Shown in pieces: positions 20,734 through 31,858 of a stretch of 64,000 nt of DNA. Made by a program: the position numbers and the translations under genes. Under the pieces are notes generated by a model, which was given only the letters and a program-made list of their open reading frames with translations, was not told the origin of the DNA and searched no databases. This stretch comes from Magnaporthiopsis rhizophila (lineage: Eukaryota > Ascomycota > Sordariomycetes > Magnaporthales > Magnaporthaceae), in assembly GCA_003049465.1 (NCBI GenBank), contig PYSS01000121.1:54343-118342 (forward strand). The letters are read 5' to 3'. Numbering within the stretch: the first letter of the stretch is position 1; the number at the start of each line of letters is the position of its first letter.

Positions 20734-21813
20734 ATGTACTTCTCCACCAGCTTCGCCCTCCAGGCCCTAGCGGCCCTCCTTGTGGCCCAGGCCGCCGCCT
20801 TCCCTCTTCCCAGGCCGCTGGACTCGGCGGCCACGCCTTCGCCCGAGATGCGGTGCCAGGCCATGGGTCCGCTGTGCCAGGAAGACGGCACCGTCGCCGC
20901 CAGCCCCAACCCGGCCGACCCCAAAGCTGGCACTCCTGCTGCTGCTGCTGCCATTGCCGCCGTTCCCGTCGTTGGCCCTGAGACGGCGCCCAAGAAGCCT
21001 ACAGTCCCCGTCGTGGACCCGGCCGCGGAGGTTCCCGCACCGCCGCCGCCGAAGCCTGCTGCCAAGCGTGCCGAAAAGTCTGCCGACGGCAAGCCCGACA
21101 CCAAGTCCGAGTCTGCCGCTGAGCCTGTTGTTGAAAGGTCTCCCTGCCCGGTTTGCGGCGGCGGCGGCGACGAGTCTGGCGGTGATGAGTCTGGCGGCGA
21201 CTCTGGCGGTTCCTCCGACGAGTCTGGCGGTGACTCTGGCGGTGACTCCGGCGGCGACGAGTCCGGCGGCGACTCTGGTGGCTCCTCTGATGAGTCCGGC
21301 GGTGACTCTGGTGGCGACTCTGGTGGCTCCTCTGATGAGTCCGGCGGTGACTCCGGCGGCGACTCTGGTGGCTCCTCTGATGAGTCCGGCGGTAGTTCCG
21401 GCGGTTCCTCCGACGAGTCTGGCGGTGACTCTGGTGGCGACTCTGGTGGCTCCTCTGATGAGTCCGGCGGTAGTTCCGGCGGTTCCTCCGACGAGTCTGG
21501 CGGTGACTCCGGCGGCGACGAGTCTGGCGGCGACTCTGGTTCCTCCGGCGAGTCCGGTGGTGACTCCGGCGGCGATGAGTCCGGCGGCGACTCTGGCTCC
21601 TCTGATGAGTCCGGCGGTGATGAGTCTGGTGGTGACTCTGGCAGCGACGAGTCTGGCGGCAAGCCTTGCCCGCCCGGTCAAGAGTCTGGCTCTGATTCTG
21701 CCGAGTCCGGCGGTGATTCTGGCGGTTCCTCCGATGAGTCCGGCGGCGACTCCGGCGGCGACTCTGGCGGTGACGAGTCTGGCGGCGACTCTTCCGGCGG
21801 CGATTCCAAGTAG
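20734..21813 (+). CDS. Secreted Ser-Gly-Asp-Glu repeat protein
   Basis: Single exon, 359 aa. A signal peptide (residues 1-21, MYFSTSFALQALAALLVAQA) is followed by an Ala/Pro region with a Cys pair (MRCQAMGPLC) and a CPVC pair. The last 215 residues consist of DESGGDSGGSS-type units interrupted once by GGKPCPPGQE. The repeat region is strongly acidic with no hydrophobic core, so it should be disordered. Codons vary freely between units (GGC/GGT/GGA, GAC/GAT), so the amino-acid pattern rather than the DNA is kept. No family is recognised and there is no GPI signal. Possible roles are cation binding, hydration or a wall-associated matrix. Confidence 0.82.
   Translation: MYFSTSFALQALAALLVAQAAAFPLPRPLDSAATPSPEMRCQAMGPLCQEDGTVAASPNPADPKAGTPAAAAAIAAVPVVGPETAPKKPTVPVVDPAAEVPAPPPPKPAAKRAEKSADGKPDTKSESAAEPVVERSPCPVCGGGGDESGGDESGGDSGGSSDESGGDSGGDSGGDESGGDSGGSSDESGGDSGGDSGGSSDESGGDSGGDSGGSSDESGGSSGGSSDESGGDSGGDSGGSSDESGGSSGGSSDESGGDSGGDESGGDSGSSGESGGDSGGDESGGDSGSSDESGGDESGGDSGSDESGGKPCPPGQESGSDSAESGGDSGGSSDESGGDSGGDSGGDESGGDSSGGDSK
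21163..21810 (+). repeat. Degenerate tandem repeats encoding DESGG/DSGG units
   Basis: In-frame units of 12-33 bases built on GAC/GAT-GAG-TCT/TCC-GGC-GGC/T. Longer blocks are themselves duplicated, for example around 21385-21440 and 21460-21510. Confidence 0.85.
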
Positions 21814-22393
21814 TCCGACCAGGCCTCTCCTTCGACACGGCCCACGCAATCCAAACCGAGCCAAACCGGCAAGTGGTGAAGGTCAACCACCATTACTCTT
21901 ATTTCCTTTGTTTTCCATTAGCGATTTCTTCTTCTCGGCAGGCTGGGTCTAGCGTTGGCGCCATTGGCATCGGGTTCCCTGGGCGTCTTCTTTTCCTTGT
22001 TGGTGGATTTTTACCCGCGCGATTCTTCTATTCATCGCCAGCGCCTAGTCGCTTTTACATTTCCCGGTATTTTAGCCTGGGTTTTATGTCCCTTTTCATA
22101 GTTTTATTTCTTAGTCACCAGCATATAGTGTCATAAAATCAATAGATTGGCACTCTCACCTATCACCTTTTATGCTTCCGAGTGAGCCAAGCAGCCCGAA
22201 CGCGCTGCACTTTGCTTTTTCGCAAACCACACTTCCCATAAATTCTGATGGTGTCGGGGTTTGAGTGAGGGGTATGAGATGGGCCGGCCTTTTGTGGTCC
22301 GAAAAAAAGGGGCCAAACTGGGAAATACATGCTGCGGGCCGGGCGACTAGCTACTTGCGCGGTATATGATCTCACCATTCTCCATCAGTATTC
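21814..22393. other. Intergenic
   Basis: 3' flank of the repeat-protein gene, running up to the 5S rRNA gene. No gene seen. Confidence 0.5.
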
Positions 22394-22514
22394 ACATACG
22401 ACCACAGGGAGCAAGGAAAACACGGGATCCCGTCTGCTCTCCCCTAGTTAAGCCGCTGACCGCCGGACTAGTAGCTGGGTCGGTGACGACCAGCGAATCC
22501 CCGGTGTTGTATGT
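22394..22514 (+). rRNA. 5S ribosomal RNA (dispersed copy)
   Basis: The sequence opens with ACATACGACC and closes with GTTGTATGT, which pair as helix I. It contains the conserved internal control region (AGTTAAGCCGCTGACCG ... GGGTCGGTGACGACCAGCG), close to filamentous-ascomycete 5S RNAs. T-runs downstream (22521-22533) can serve as the polymerase III terminator. Single dispersed 5S genes are normal in Pezizomycotina. Slight differences from the consensus leave a small chance that it is a pseudogene. Confidence 0.88.
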
Positions 22515-22750
22515 GATTTGGTTTTTTGTTTTTGTCTCCAAATGCCAACATGTTGCAAAAAGTGCAATCCCAGTATATTATAAGTAACTAGTATCAATGA
22601 ACTGCTGCCCCGATCCCCTGAACGAACAAAATGTGCCAAGCTCCAAGCCTCGTTAGGATTGCACGCGTATTACCCATCCGATTTCGTATCCAAGAAGAGA
22701 ACACCAAACGTCCATGAGAGGACGCAGACACAAAGATTTAAAACGCCAGC

Positions 22751-24830
22751 TTAGGCGAAGAAGACAAGAGCCGCAGGCGCCAGAAGAGCAACCAGGGATC
22801 CCATGTTGGCGGCGATGGCACGGGCGCCGGCCGTGTAAACAGCCGCAGGGGCAGCCGCCGTCTTCTCGGCAACCACAGCGACGGTGTGCTCGGGGAGGAC
22901 GGCGACGGTGTGCTCGGCGGGGGCGACGGGCTGGGCCTTGTAGATGACGCCGCCCTCGCACTTGGTGCAGGGGGCCTCGACCCAGCAGTCGCCGACGCAC
23001 TTGGGGGCGGGCTCGGGGCGGCAGACGACCTTGTCGACGCAGGCGTCGCCGGCACAGCGGATGGGCCTCCAGGCCTCCTCGTCGGGCTTGCAGACCTCGC
23101 ACACGCGCTCGTAGTAGACCTCGGCCTCGCACGCTCCCGGCAGGCAGGTCACGGGCACCATGACGTTGACGTTGACGCTGACGTTGTTGACGTTGGTGTT
23201 GGAGTTGGTGATGTTGTTGACGTTGTTGATGGTGACGCCGCTGCCCGTGGCGGCCGGCGGAGCGACCGTGGTGGTGGTGGTGATGCTGTCGTCGACGGGC
23301 ACGAAGACGTAGACGGTCAGGAGCACGCCCACGGCCGGGGCCTGGCGGGCCTGGAGGTAGCGCTTGCTGAGCAGGAGGCGGCCGCCGCAGTTCTGGGCAG
23401 GGTTGCCGGGGCAGGGGGTGTCGCACGCAGAGTTGTCGACGGTGCTCAGAGCGGCGGCGTCGCCGTTGCCGCAGTAGCAGTCACTGTTGGAGAGAGCATT
23501 GATTAGTAACGGAAGCATGATGATGACAAGGTAAGTAACTGGGCCACATACGCTCCAAAGGCACCCGACAGAGTCTTGTTCTGACCCTGGCAGATGCCGG
23601 CGCAGACGTCGAGGCTGTTGTCGGCACGGGTGGCGGCAAGGACGAAAGGCGAGCTGCCAGCCGAGGGCGGCGGCGAGCTGACACATCCGGCGTACTTGTA
23701 CTCGCCAATGCGGAGCGGGCCGGGCAGATGAGCATCGCCGGTGGGGACAGGGCCAAGGGTGGTGGTCGGGCTCGAGGTGTTGCTGTTGCCGCCAGTAGGG
23801 GAGTCGGTCGGCTCGCCAGTGGGCGCAGGGCCGTCGGTGTCGGTGGGAACGGGCTCGTCGGTGCCGGTAGGGACAGGCTCATCAGTGCCGGTGGGAACGG
23901 GCTCATCGGTTCCAGTGGGGACGGGCTCGTCAGTGCCCGTGGGGACAGGCTCGTCGGTGCCAGACGGGGCCGGGTCGGTGGTGACGGTGCTGGGCGGCTC
24001 GACAGGGTTCGACAGGTAGGCCTGGACCCTCGTGACGAGGAAGTCGTTGACGATGGGGTTGAACAGCGGCATGCCGTTGTTCGTCGGCGTGTTGCACACC
24101 TGCCTGACGTGGACGATGAGGTTCTGGGGCTGCTCGTCGAAGTTCTCGGGAACCACGAGCTCGACGCCGACGCTGCCGGTGCCGTACCGCGTGTCGTACT
24201 CGGTGGGCTTGGTGACAGAGCGAGGGGCAAGCTTGTCGCCCCACCACAGGGGCCGCGGGAAGGCCAGGTTGGTGGTGGTGCCCGGCTGCTTCACCGAGTC
24301 GTCGCCCCAGCTGGCCAGAACCCACATGCCACAGCCCGGGGCCGCGGTGTTGTCGGACGTGACGGTGCCACTGAGGTAGTGCGAGTCCACGTCCGAGGCC
24401 AGGAACTCAACCTTGATGCCAAAGGGAGCACCAACCGTCGCACCCGTCGGCCACGGCACCGGGATATCCACCTGCAGGAACCGCTGCTGAAGATCGAACG
24501 GCCCACCGTCGACCGGACTGGTGACCGGGTCCTTGCCCCTGCGATCCATAACGCTAATCGCAGGGTAAAATAGATGCTGTGGTCAGCCTCGAACTTCAGG
24601 TCTCGAGCGGGCAGGATAGGGTTATGGGGTACTCACTAGACCTTGCCACCGACACCGCGGCTGTCGTCGGCCCTGACGACCTTGCCAAAGCCAGGAGCAC
24701 CCGCGGGCTCCAGCGTGAAGCTAGGGAGCAGTGAAAAGTCGGCATCGGCCTCGTTGAGGCCGACGGCGGCCGAGGCAAGCGAGCCCAGCGAGGCGAGGGC
24801 TAGCCCGTACGTTCCGAAAGAGGACCGCAT
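22751..24830 (-). CDS. WSC-domain cell-wall protein with GPI-type C-terminus
   Basis: Three exons on the minus strand (24830-24637, 24553-23552, 23483-22751) give 642 aa; phases fit at both introns (donors GTGAGT and GTATGT). It has a signal peptide (about 1-22), an N-terminal domain of about 170 residues of unknown type (FLQVDIPVPWPTG ... NFDEQPQNLIVHVRQVC), a stalk of GTDEPVPT repeats, and a WSC domain (YKYAGCVSSPP ... DVCAGICQGQNKTLSGAFGA DCYCGN) ending in CPGNPAQNCGG. A Thr/Asn stretch, a second Cys-rich segment (CEVCKPDEEAW, CTKCEGG) and a hydrophobic tail (MGSLVALLAPAALVFFA) suited to GPI attachment follow. WSC modules bind glucans and act in wall sensing or adhesion. The second intron splits the WSC domain. 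Confidence 0.87.
23835..23965 (-). repeat. 24-bp tandem repeat encoding GTDEPVPT
   Basis: Five clean in-frame copies plus degenerate edges inside the WSC protein stalk. Copies differ mainly at third positions. Confidence 0.85.
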
Positions 24831-25658
24831 CGCAGCGAGTGGTTGATTCCGGGTTCAGGAAGGCAAGTTCTGGATAACAGGGGATGTGTGGGATTGGAAA
24901 GCTGGAAAGGGCAAAGTTCGACAGAGAGTGACAAGGGGTTAAAGAGTGACTGAGGGGGCTAAAGAGTGACTGAGAAGGAAGTTCTCTTGATTGCTGGGAA
25001 GCCTGAGGAGAAGGGAAAAGGTTGAAGGATCGATGGGGGACGACGGCGCGATTTATATACACGAAATGGGCTCAAGCACCAGTGCCCAGATGGAGCAGCG
25101 ATCGCCATCATTGCCATCGTGCCATCACTGGAAAGAAGCGCCTGCGTGCCTGCATCCGTCGGCACTCCGCGTCGCGGCTGTCTGGCCTGGTGTTTGTTTT
25201 CGTTCCTGTGGAAGTCGAGGAATGCTGTCTTGCCTCCGAGTTGGGCACTGGATTCGGTCGAGCCATGATGGCGGTGTCTCACCTGGGGAATCACGCCAAT
25301 AGCGGGCGACAGCGCTCATTTCTTCACTGCCTTTGGAAATCTCGCTTGTTTCGTTGGGCGCAGGCAGCACATGCCAGAGGCACGTATTCGGGAGCAGAGT
25401 AATCTGGCGGAGCGGAGTCTGTGACGCCCTGTTGAATGTTGATCTGGAGAAAGGCGTGTTGGATGTGTTGGATACGTATTTGCTCTAGTGGGTAATGCTG
25501 CAATGGTTCATGCTCTCGCCCATCTACCTTCTGTCCAGTCTTATTTACCGCGGATTCCAACGAAATCGCTAGCCAGTCCAGGGCGAAATGCAGACCCCGA
25601 TCCAATCTCCCACCCAGGGCTCCCTCGTGCACCACCCCACCCACATTCTTCTCTCCCT
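24831..25658. other. Promoter region of the WSC gene and 3' flank of the carboxypeptidase gene
   Basis: A TATATAAA on the minus strand (complement of 25052-25059) lies 222 bases before the WSC start. The 16-base motif ctaaagagtgactgag occurs nearly twice in tandem at about 24941-24975. No gene seen. Confidence 0.5.
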
Positions 25659-26927
25659 TCACTTCATGTTTTGCAGCAGGTAGCGGACGCCAGCAAAGGT
25701 CTCCTCGGCCGTGGGCACAATCTGTGAGGCTGGCAGCAGAAAGCCGTAGTTGCCCGTGTCGCGTAGCTCCTCGGTGAAGGTGTATTCGGCCTTGACCACG
25801 TCGTTGACGTAGTCGACGCTGCTGCCGGTGGCCTGGTAGATGGTGGTGCAGATGGGGCCGGCCTCGTACACGGTGCCGTGGACCTTTTGGATGGCAGCGA
25901 CGGCACCCTTGGCCAGGGCCACCAGCTCGGTGCCGCGCTCGGGCTGCTCGGTGCAGGACCAGCCGTAAGGGGTCATAAACAGTTGCGAATATGAGTGGAA
26001 GTCGATGAAGAGCTTGAGGCCTTGGGCCTGCTTGACGGAGGCCAGCCACGAGGCGAGCGCACGCGTCTCGGGGGCGTCGGCGGGGGCGGCGCCCTTGAAG
26101 TCTTCTGCGCACGGGTTGGTGGAGGCACCGCCCCTGACGTTCCACTTGTAGTCCCAGTTGCGGTTGATGTCATGGCCGCGGCAAGAAGAGCCGCCGGTGG
26201 ACTGGCGGTTCTTGCGCCACAGGCGGTCGTTTGTCTGACTGTAGCTGAAACCGTCCGGGTTGACGACGGGGAAGATGTAGAAGTCGTACTTGTCGACGAA
26301 AGCGGTGATTTCGGCAGACGAGCCGTAGCCCGAAGCCAGAGTCCAGGCGAGATACTCGACCGTCATGGTGCTGACCCACTCGCGGGCGTGCACGGTGCCG
26401 TGGAAGACGACGGCGGGCTTGGTGCCCTTGCCGGCGCTGCCAAAGATGTGGATGGCAGCCAGGTCTCGCCCTTCGAGCGACTTGCCAGCCGAGACCAGGG
26501 CCGTGTTTTTGGGGAAGGCGGCCTGGACGTCTTTGAGCCACTGCTGGTGCTCGGCGTAGGCGTGGTAGGACTGGAACCAGGTGCTGTTGGCCGAGCCAGC
26601 CGCGTACAGGCCGAACGAGGACTCCTCGGCGATGGCGGCGCCGAGGTCCTCGTGCATGGTGATCATGTCCAGGCCTGCCGTGCGGGCGCGGAACTGGTCC
26701 AGCTGGCCGGGGGCAACGACGATGTCGGCCATGGCGTTGCTACGCGGGGCGCCCTTCCAAGTGGCCAGCGAGAGGTCGCTCACGAGGGCGTTCACGCGGT
26801 CGACCTGGTCGCCGACCGCCACGCGAAAGACCTTGTAGCCATCATAGGAAACGGTGCGCGGTTCGACGACGGCGCCGCGAGCGCCTGTGGCGGCCAGCAG
26901 TGCCAAAGTGCTGAGCGAGAGGCGCAT
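25659..26927 (-). CDS. Secreted M14A metallocarboxypeptidase (carboxypeptidase A type)
   Basis: Single exon, 422 aa: signal peptide (about 1-18), an inhibitory propeptide (about 20-110), then the catalytic domain. Zinc ligands are His180 and Glu183 (FHGTVHAREW) and His311 (FIDFHSYSQ). The substrate carboxylate-binding Asn-Arg lies in DINRNWDYKW, and the catalytic Glu387 in TFTEELRDTGNYGF. All key residues are present, so it should be active once the propeptide is removed, cleaving C-terminal residues from extracellular peptides. Specificity is not readable with confidence. It stands next to other secreted proteins. Confidence 0.95.
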   Translation of the reverse strand: MRLSLSTLALLAATGARGAVVEPRTVSYDGYKVFRVAVGDQVDRVNALVSDLSLATWKGAPRSNAMADIVVAPGQLDQFRARTAGLDMITMHEDLGAAIAEESSFGLYAAGSANSTWFQSYHAYAEHQQWLKDVQAAFPKNTALVSAGKSLEGRDLAAIHIFGSAGKGTKPAVVFHGTVHAREWVSTMTVEYLAWTLASGYGSSAEITAFVDKYDFYIFPVVNPDGFSYSQTNDRLWRKNRQSTGGSSCRGHDINRNWDYKWNVRGGASTNPCAEDFKGAAPADAPETRALASWLASVKQAQGLKLFIDFHSYSQLFMTPYGWSCTEQPERGTELVALAKGAVAAIQKVHGTVYEAGPICTTIYQATGSSVDYVNDVVKAEYTFTEELRDTGNYGFLLPASQIVPTAEETFAGVRYLLQNMK

Positions 26928-27462
26928 TTCGGTGGTGGCTGGCTGGCGACGGCTGGAATGTTTGGCTGAAGGCTGTGAACTCGGGGTGAGACTGGAAAAA
27001 AAAGGGGACGTGAGATTTCCAGCGCCTTGGGTGAGACAGCCAAGTCAGTCCGGCCTTGGCAGATTAGACAGAGGAGGGGGAGACGAACAAGACAAACAAA
27101 ACGAAGCAAAACGAAACGAGGGCAGGCGTCCGATTTTCTCGTCTGACCTCGTCCGACGTTGACGGGTGGGTTCTCGGCGCTTACTTGGCCGAGGTTGGGC
27201 CCCCATTGCTGGCGACGCCAATCGGCAGCAGGAAAGGCCGCAGGGACGGCTTGTCGCATGTAGTTTATGCATCTTCATTTATTGGTCGTTACTGGGCTGT
27301 CGATGCTACCTGCCTCAAGTAGATGATCGCGGCCAGGTCAGTGGCCACTAGCAGCAACGAAGCGGGAAGTCGCAATCAGAGCTCTAGCCGCCGCTTTCGG
27401 ACCTGCCTAATCCGTTCAACCACCCCGCGCCCCCACCTCCCACGTCATGGGCCTACAGTATC
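26928..27462. other. Intergenic
   Basis: Carboxypeptidase promoter and 3' flank of the pyrophosphatase gene. Includes an AAAC/GAAAC-rich leader (27080-27125). No gene seen. Confidence 0.5.
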
Positions 27463-28933
27463 TCAAACCCATGCTCCCGGCACCTTGATCAGCGCAAATT
27501 TGTCGTCGAGGTAGTACCACTGCTCGTAGACGCCAGGCTTTATCGCTGCTGGCTTGATATCCGACTTTGCTGGAATGCCTAGTGCCTGCGTCGTTTGGTT
27601 CCTGCTGATGTAGCTGCGTTTAATGTCGGGCCGCGACGTCTGGTTGTAGTTGATCTTGTTGCTGTCCACCTCGCCCCTGATCAGCTCCAGCCAGGACTTG
27701 TGGCTCTTCTCGAGCACATCCCGCATCATCGTCACGTTCTGGTACGTCTCGCCGACGATGGGGATCACGCCGTCTCCGCGGGCCACCTTGTAGTACTGTT
27801 GATGGGGAGAGGTTAGCGTCCATAAAGGTGGCGAGCATAACGTGTGCGCGTACTGTGAACCAGTCTCTAAAAGCCTTTGCTGTGCCGGGTCGGTATTTCT
27901 CGACGTCTTGCCAAGCTGTTGATATTGCCGTCAGTTAGCTTGCAGTAGTTTGTAAAAACTAGGGCCATTTGTAACTTACAGTTGACAAGAGGCGCTAGAG
28001 GATCTTTGATATCGATTCCCATAATCTTCCAGTCCGTCTCTCCTCCCTGTCATGTTTGCGTATAAGTAATGTCGTCAGTCGCCTTTCTGCAGGAGCACTA
28101 GGCCGTCTTCCCTAAGGATGTTCACCTACGTCATTGGGTGCCAGGCCTCCCAGGATCTTGACCTGCTTTATCTGTCCAGTGTAGCCAGCACTGCGACAAA
28201 GTTAGTCTTGTTCTATCAGATCACGCAAATACCAACTTTAAAATTGTTTGCTCTTGTTACCCACTCTTGCCCAATGTCAAACAAGTCGACCGGATCGTTG
28301 TCCCCTTTGAAGCCCGTAAAGTCATGCTTGAAGTTGGGACTCTCCCATGTTTGAGGAATCGAGCCGTAGACGAACGGGTAGCTCTTGTGAGGCCACACGC
28401 TCTCGACATATCTCGGAGCTCCTCGGCGATCGTCGTGGAATATGGGATCTTTTCTTGTCAGGAGCGCGATTAAACGTATGGGAAACAAGGAAAACAAGGA
28501 AGATCACTCACTCAGGGGCTCGCTCCGCTTGATTTCGATTTTTCCATCCTGCCATCTAATTAATATTGCTGATTAGAAGAATAATTTTCCAAATGTGAAA
28601 GGCCGTCTAGTTTAAACCACAGCGGCTACCTCGGGATTTCAACTACAAAGTTGATGATCTGCTTGTTCAACTCGTCTGGCCACAGAGGAACGTCGTGCCA
28701 GAAGGAAATCGGCTGCCCGTTCTGCTCGAGCCAGATCCTCCAACCCTAACGGAAGGCAGTAACAGCCGGGTTAATTTCAACCAACGAGGCATAAAAATTG
28801 CGATGTAGTGGCTCCTCAAACTCACCAGCGTATTCCGCCCGCCAACTTCACGCAGGCTCAAAGCGCTGGGGTCGAAGGCCTGGGCAGCAACAAGCAGCGC
28901 CACCACCAAGGGGTAAAAGTAGCGGAGATGCAT
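27463..28933 (-). CDS. Secreted family I inorganic pyrophosphatase
   Basis: Eight exons on the minus strand: 28933-28826, 28745-28630, 28555-28512, 28448-28265, 28190-28130, 28046-27980, 27915-27854, 27795-27463. All seven introns keep phase, giving 324 aa. It begins with a clear signal peptide (MHLRYFYPLVVALLVAAQA) not found in the cytosolic enzyme. Family blocks are in order: INFVVEIPRW, GAPRYVESVWPHKSYPFVYG, PQTWESP, GDNDPVDLFDIG (metal-binding Asp139, Asp141, Asp144), and ETDWK (Asp176). The enzyme hydrolyses PPi to phosphate, here outside the cell or in the secretory system, perhaps for phosphate scavenging. Such intron density is unusual for this window. Confidence 0.92.
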
Positions 28934-29555
28934 GGCAGGGGGGCAGTATGGGTGTTCCGTTCGTGGGAAAATATCTGGACAACACCGACGCAAAAAAGGC
29001 AGCCGGTCCTTTCTGCAGCTGCCCCATTAAATACATCACGTCGAGCTCAGCTGCCAAGCTCAGCTTTCAACAGGCCGCCTTGGCATAAATACAATACTCC
29101 CCTGCTCCACGGCCCGGGTTGGTGCAAGCCCCAAGCCCCGCGAGGTCACTGTGCCCAGGCGCACGCCAAGACGAAGCGCGGCCGGGCCGCCTCTGCCCTG
29201 CCAATGGAGGGAGCAAGCAACTCCACGTGTGCCACTGTCCTGATTGGCAGGGCCTAAGCTGCATGCTTTCCCAGCTTTGCAGCTTGATAGGAGATGGATG
29301 CGGTCTTGGCACGGCGCTAAATATGTTCTTGTCAGCCTCGATGTCAGCCTGCCTATTCTGGCTTAACCCTTGAGCTCGATGACGTATTTGGTCGTGGGCA
29401 GTCTTTTTCGTATCGGAAATTGGTTTTACTCCTGCAAATGTGAGGGCACTGGCATTTGCTCCTGGTCAAAAACGGGGCGGATAATGGATATTAAGACATT
29501 TCCGCGAACGGCGGCGTCGTAATATTTGTTCACTACAACATCTACAGAGCACCCA
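28934..29555. other. Intergenic
   Basis: 5' flank of the pyrophosphatase gene and 3' flank of the reductase gene. No gene seen. Confidence 0.5.
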
Positions 29556-30654
29556 TCACAGCTCGACCGTGTCTATGTACTCCATCTCAAGCCCCGCAAT
29601 CAGGCGGCTGCCCTTTACATTTGCAATGTCGACCTGGCGCCGGATCTGCTTCTCCTCGTCAGGGGTCAGGCTTATATGGACGGCGGCGACATTCTCTTCG
29701 AGGCACTTGACCCTTTTCGTTCCGGGGATCGGGATGATGTCGTCGCCTTGGGCAAGCAGCCAGGCCAGAGCGAGCTGGGCCGGAGTGCAGCCCTTGTCGC
29801 GGGCCATGGCCTCCAGCTTGGCGACAAGCTCGAGGTTATGGTGGAAGTTCTCCTCGCTGTACCGCGGCACGGCCAGGCGGATGTCGGTCGGGTCCAGGTC
29901 GGCGCGCGAGCGCACGGTGCCGGTCAAAAAGCCACGGCTTAGGGGCGAGTAGCACACGACCGACACGCCCAGCTCGCGGCAGGCCTGCAGCAGGTGGGTG
30001 CCCTCGGCGCCCTCGATAGCCAGGTCGAAAGGGTTGTACTCGACCTGGACTGCGGCGATGGGGTGCACGGCGTGGGCGCGGCGCAGCGAGGTCGAGGAAC
30101 AGTCGGAGATGCCGAGCTGCCGGACCTTGCCCTCGCGCACGAACTCGGCCATCACGGCCATGGTCTTTTCGATGGGCACCTTGGGGTCGAGGCGGTGGAT
30201 GTAAAATAGGTCGATGTAATCGACGCCGAGGCGGCGCAGGCTGGATTCGCACGAGGCACGGCAATATTCGGGCGAGGTGTCGAACTCGAAGGTGCCGTCG
30301 GCCTTGGGGCGGATGGCAAACTTGGTAGCAAGGTAGATATCCTTGCGACGCTCCGGGTGCAGACGGAACCACTTGCCAATCAGCTCTTCCGAGTCGCCGT
30401 ATACGTCGGCGGTGTCCCAGTTGGTGGCGCCAATCTCCCAGGCACGGTCGAGGAAGGCGAGGCGCTGTTCGTCGGGTCTGCGTGGAAGGGGTGGACGCAA
30501 AGATTAGCGCGGACAGACAGAAAAGCCATGAGATGTGCACCCACAGTATCGGGCCTGGGCCGAAGCCCAGGCTCATGGCGCCGAGGCCAATGGCGGCGAC
30601 CTCGGGGCCATTCTTGCCCATTCGGCGCGTGGGGAGCTGGACTGGAGGGGCCAT
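29556..30654 (-). CDS. Aldo/keto reductase
   Basis: Exons 30654-30545 and 30477-29556 give 343 aa; the intron (donor GTGGGT, acceptor CGCAG) joins GPGPIL to PDEQRLAF. The catalytic tetrad is complete: Asp58 (NWDTADVYG), Tyr63, Lys89 (LATKF) and His131 (YIHRLDP). The C-terminal NADP-binding stretch IIPIPGTKRVKCLEEN is typical of the YakC/AKR13-like group, which reduces aldehydes including methylglyoxal and pyridoxal-type compounds. No signal peptide, so cytosolic. It is not in a recognisable biosynthetic cluster and its substrate is unknown. Confidence 0.92.
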
Positions 30655-31712
30655 TGGTGTCTGCTGGAGGGCGTCAGGAGTCGAGGAGGAATGCGGCGTG
30701 TGTCGCTGGTGTCGCTATCTTCATTCCTCATCCAAGCAGCGGACATGGCTGCCATTTTATAGACGGAAACCGCGGCGCCCGGAGCTTGACCCACTGAGTA
30801 GGATGCGAGCCAGGAAAGCGAGAGGTGATGCTTGAATGCGACGAAGTCGCTGCTTTGGTGGTGCTTTCGTCGTCGGGAAATATGCACGCGCGGGGTTTAG
30901 AAGCAGCAGTCGATTTAACTCCAGCCGACTGCAGCAGATGGGGCGCTAAAACTGGCTGTGCTAGGTGGCGGGCCTCCACAAAAGCGGGGTGGCTGGTGGG
31001 CATCATTCAGGCACCCTGGGCTTCTCAAAATGGACATGAGCAAAGACACGCGATACAATGAATGCTCCCTCAACGACGAGCAGCGGGACGCGTCTCCCAA
31101 CTCTCCCTCGCCAGCCATGCCAGGCCCCGTGAGGATTTCGGGTTACCAGATAATGACGGATGCCGTTTGTCGTGTCGCCATGCCCAGGGAGCACACCTCC
31201 TTTTCAACCCCCTGCTCATTTCCAGCCGGTGTTTTGTCTCCCCTCCTCCTTGGCATGTGTTACCGGGGATTTGTCGACTCGAGCCTTTGCACAACGCGCC
31301 AAGCTGCCTTGTCCAAGGCTATCACTGTGACCGCCCTGTCGATCCCACTTCGACCTAACACCAGCCTGAGAGGCCGGCCACGCACATGCTGCACGGCCTG
31401 GTGCTCTCTTGGGCTCTCCGCAAACCCAGCCCCTGAATAATTGCTACGCCAGACCCGGGGACGACAAACATGCTCTGTGCATCGCCAGTGCCCGGCAGCT
31501 GGCCCACGACATCACCGCCGTCCTCCACGAGCGGTGCCACCGACCTTGGGGTGCCGAAACCGGCTCGGCTCATGTGTTCCACTTTGCGACCCCTGAGGCG
31601 AACAAGATGACCCCTCAGCCGGGACGACCCCGAGCAAACAACAGGAGCAGTGGGCTGGCCAGGCAGAGCAATGACATCTTTTCGGTGTCTTGTGCGTGAC
31701 GAGCATCCTGCT
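30655..31712. other. Divergent intergenic region
   Basis: Between the reductase (-) and the aspartic protease (+). Frames here lack domains and coding-like codon use. Confidence 0.5.
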
Positions 31713-31719
31713 ATATAGG
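31713..31719 (+). promoter_or_regulatory. TATA box of the aspartic protease gene
   Basis: TATATAG lies 140 bases before the start codon at 31859. Confidence 0.45.
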
Positions 31720-31858
31720 CTCGACAGCAGGATGGCCTTCCTGGTTTTTCCCGTCGAGTGCCATCGAGGCATCTCTGCTTTCGGGTCTCTCGCTTCACTC
31801 GCTCCGACGGCCATTCTGTTTCCCGGCCCTATCCCCTCCCCTTCTCCGAGCCACGAAC

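Noticed and set aside
21163..21810. CRISPR-like array impression from regular repeats
   Set aside because: The repeats are in-frame coding units without unique spacers, in a eukaryote.
20715..21886. Very long frames in all phases across the Ser-Gly-Asp-Glu repeat gene
   Set aside because: The repeat has no stops in several frames. Only the + frame at 20734 has a signal peptide and balanced composition.
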